From positions 1 through 6,054 of the forward strand of contig DUZM01000247.1 of the NCBI GenBank assembly GCA_013349485.1: 6,054 nt of DNA. The letters are read 5' to 3'. The DNA comes from Candidatus Hydrogenedentota bacterium. Lineage in GTDB: Bacteria; Hydrogenedentota; Hydrogenedentia; Hydrogenedentales; SLHB01. The translations under genes and the position numbers were made by a program. This document shows positions 4,774-6,054 of this stretch, piece after piece. Below the pieces are notes generated by a model. The model made no database searches. It was not told the DNA's origin and was given only the letters and a program-made list of their open reading frames with translations. Each line of letters begins with the position of its first letter. The first letter of the stretch is position 1.

Positions 4774-6054
4774 GATTCCAATCCTCTTTCGGCGAACTCG
4801 ACCGCTCTGAACAGGGCCTTTGCCTTATTAACCGTTTCGTCGAACTCCCGCTCGGGGACGCTGTCGTATACGATGCCAGCGCCTGCCTGCAGGTATGCCA
4901 CACCGTCCTTGACAATCATCGTGCGGATGATAATGCAGGTGTCCATGTCGCCGGAGAAGCTGATATAGCCGCATCCGCCCGCGTACGGCCCCCGGCGCAC
5001 GGGTTCGAGTTCATCGATGATCTCCATGGCCCGGATTTTGGGCGCCCCGCTGACCGTGCCCATGGGGAACGTTGCCTCGAGCGCGGAATAGGCGTCTTCG
5101 CCATTTTTCAGGATTCCTTCGACTTGGCTGACGATGTGCATGACGTGCGAATAGCGCTCGACGTACATCATGCGGGAGGCGGTGGGCGCGACCGTGCCGG
5201 GCGCACTGACGCGGCCGATGTCGTTTCGGCCCAGATCGACCAGCATGATGTGTTCGGCCCGCTCCTTTTCGTCGGCCAGGAGTTCCTCCTCGAGCGCGAG
5301 GTCTTCCTCGGGCGTGGCGCCTCGGGGGCGCGTTCCCGCGATTGGCCGCACCATGCATTTGTTTCCGATGACTTGCGTCATGACCTCGGGACTGCAGCCG
5401 ACAAGGGTGAGGTCCGGGTATTGCACCAAGGTCATGTACGGGGAGGGATTGATGCACCGCAGCGCCCGATATAGGTTCACGGGGCTTGCGTGCACTTCGC
5501 GCTCGAACCGCTGCGACAGAACCACCTGAAAGATGTCGCCGGCGCAGATGTATTCCTTTGCCTTTCGAACGGCCGCGCAGAAGCCGTCTCTTGTGAAACT
5601 CGATTTGAGTTCCGCGTGCGTTTCCCCGGCGTGCACCCGTTCCGTCGTGACGACCAGGGGTTTTCTCAGCATCTTTTCGATTCGGTCGATTTTGTGGACA
5701 GCCTCGATGTAGGCGGCGTCGGCGGCCCCTTGGATGTGGGCGTTCGACACGATCTTGAGGCTGTTGTTGACGTGATCGAATATCAGTATCGTGTCGGTGA
5801 TCATGAAATAGAGGTCCGGCAGGCCAAGCGTATCCGGCTTGTTGTCCGGCAGTTTCTCGATGAAGCGCACTTGGTCGTAGGATATGTAGCCGACGGCGCC
5901 GCCGTGGAAGGCCGGCAAGCCGTCGACGGGGACGGGATCATACGCGGCCATGAGTTTGCGCAGTTCGGCGAGCGGGTTCTTGGATTGGTAGGCGCCCTCG
6001 CGGCCGTTGCGAATGATCGAGACTTCGTTGCCTTTCGATTTGAATATGACGGAC
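4770..6054 (-). CDS. trpE: Anthranilate synthase chorismate-binding subunit, N-terminus beyond the window
   Basis: TrpE converts chorismate plus ammonia to anthranilate and pyruvate in the cytoplasm, in complex with TrpG. The frame is open to the window edge: about 427 codons are visible from 6053 down, out of roughly 500 for the family. Numbering from the internal Met at 5951, motifs are HGGAVGYISYDQVR (16-29), GDIFQVVLSQRF (138-149), NPSPYM (168-173), GCSPEV (185-190), PIAGT (203-207), DEKERAEHIMLVDLGRND (227-244), HVMHIVSQVEG (269-279), FPMGTVSGAPK (295-305) and GAGIVYDS (357-364). PIAGT has Ala where PabB enzymes typically have Lys, which favours anthranilate synthase. NPSPYM belongs to the tryptophan feedback pocket; its other half, the N-terminal LLES motif, would lie outside the window. 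The Met at 5951 is not the start, since the upstream frame (SVIFKSKGNEV..., NPLAELRKL) reads as good TrpE. Confidence 0.96.
   Translation of the reverse strand, partial: SVIFKSKGNEVSIIRNGREGAYQSKNPLAELRKLMAAYDPVPVDGLPAFHGGAVGYISYDQVRFIEKLPDNKPDTLGLPDLYFMITDTILIFDHVNNSLKIVSNAHIQGAADAAYIEAVHKIDRIEKMLRKPLVVTTERVHAGETHAELKSSFTRDGFCAAVRKAKEYICAGDIFQVVLSQRFEREVHASPVNLYRALRCINPSPYMTLVQYPDLTLVGCSPEVMTQVIGNKCMVRPIAGTRPRGATPEEDLALEEELLADEKERAEHIMLVDLGRNDIGRVSAPGTVAPTASRMMYVERYSHVMHIVSQVEGILKNGEDAYSALEATFPMGTVSGAPKIRAMEIIDELEPVRRGPYAGGCGYISFSGDMDTCIIIRTMIVKDGVAYLQAGAGIVYDSVPEREFDETVNKAKALFRAVEFAERGLES

Noticed and set aside
4770..5951. trpE beginning at the Met at 5951
   Set aside because: The frame stays open to the window edge and the upstream residues match TrpE, so the true start is outside the window.
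4770..6054. PabB (aminodeoxychorismate synthase) as the identity of the chorismate enzyme
   Set aside because: The PIAGT motif carries Ala where PabB typically has Lys, and the adjacent coupled amidotransferase fits trpE-trpG.

Overview
The window holds seven genes, all on the minus strand, so transcription runs from high to low coordinates. The DNA is moderately GC-rich by eye. Tat genes together with a type II secretion/type IV pilus inner-membrane protein point to a Gram-negative (diderm) bacterium. The phylum cannot be fixed from the sequence alone. A poorly sampled environmental lineage, for example Hydrogenedentota or a planctomycete-like group, is only a guess.

Region 1 (4210-6054) is the tryptophan entry step. 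trpE is cut by the window edge and lacks its N-terminus. It overlaps trpG by four bases (ATGA). Together they encode the two subunits of anthranilate synthase. The PIAGT motif in the large subunit favours TrpE over the folate enzyme PabB. A perfect 8-bp hairpin straddles the trpG stop codon.

Region 2 (3929-4209) is a 281-nt gap. It carries the best promoter in the window: TTGACA, a 17-nt spacer, then TAGATT, about 45 nt upstream of the next gene.

Region 3 (187-3928) reads from that promoter: an unrecognised 201-aa protein with one C-terminal membrane segment, an HU/IHF-type DNA-binding protein with a proline-rich tail, tatC, a tatB/tatA-type gene, and a GspF/PilC-type gene. Gaps of 49, 110, 249 and 73 nt, with no canonical U-tract terminator in any of them, are compatible with a long read-through unit, though internal promoters are possible. 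Start codons were reset to GTG for HU (3273) and tatC (2746) because good Shine-Dalgarno sequences sit just upstream. The Tat proteins export folded proteins to the periplasm, and a GspF-type protein belongs to machines that can move periplasmic proteins outward, so the grouping may be functional.

Region 4 (1-186) has no gene. It contains a perfect 21-bp palindrome with a 4-nt loop, inside a stretch bracketed by an 8-bp direct repeat. This resembles a small dispersed palindromic element.

No rRNA, tRNA, CRISPR array, transposase or obvious new defence-type system is visible. The least explained items are the 201-aa membrane protein, the hairpin-rich tatC-tatB spacer and the palindromic element.
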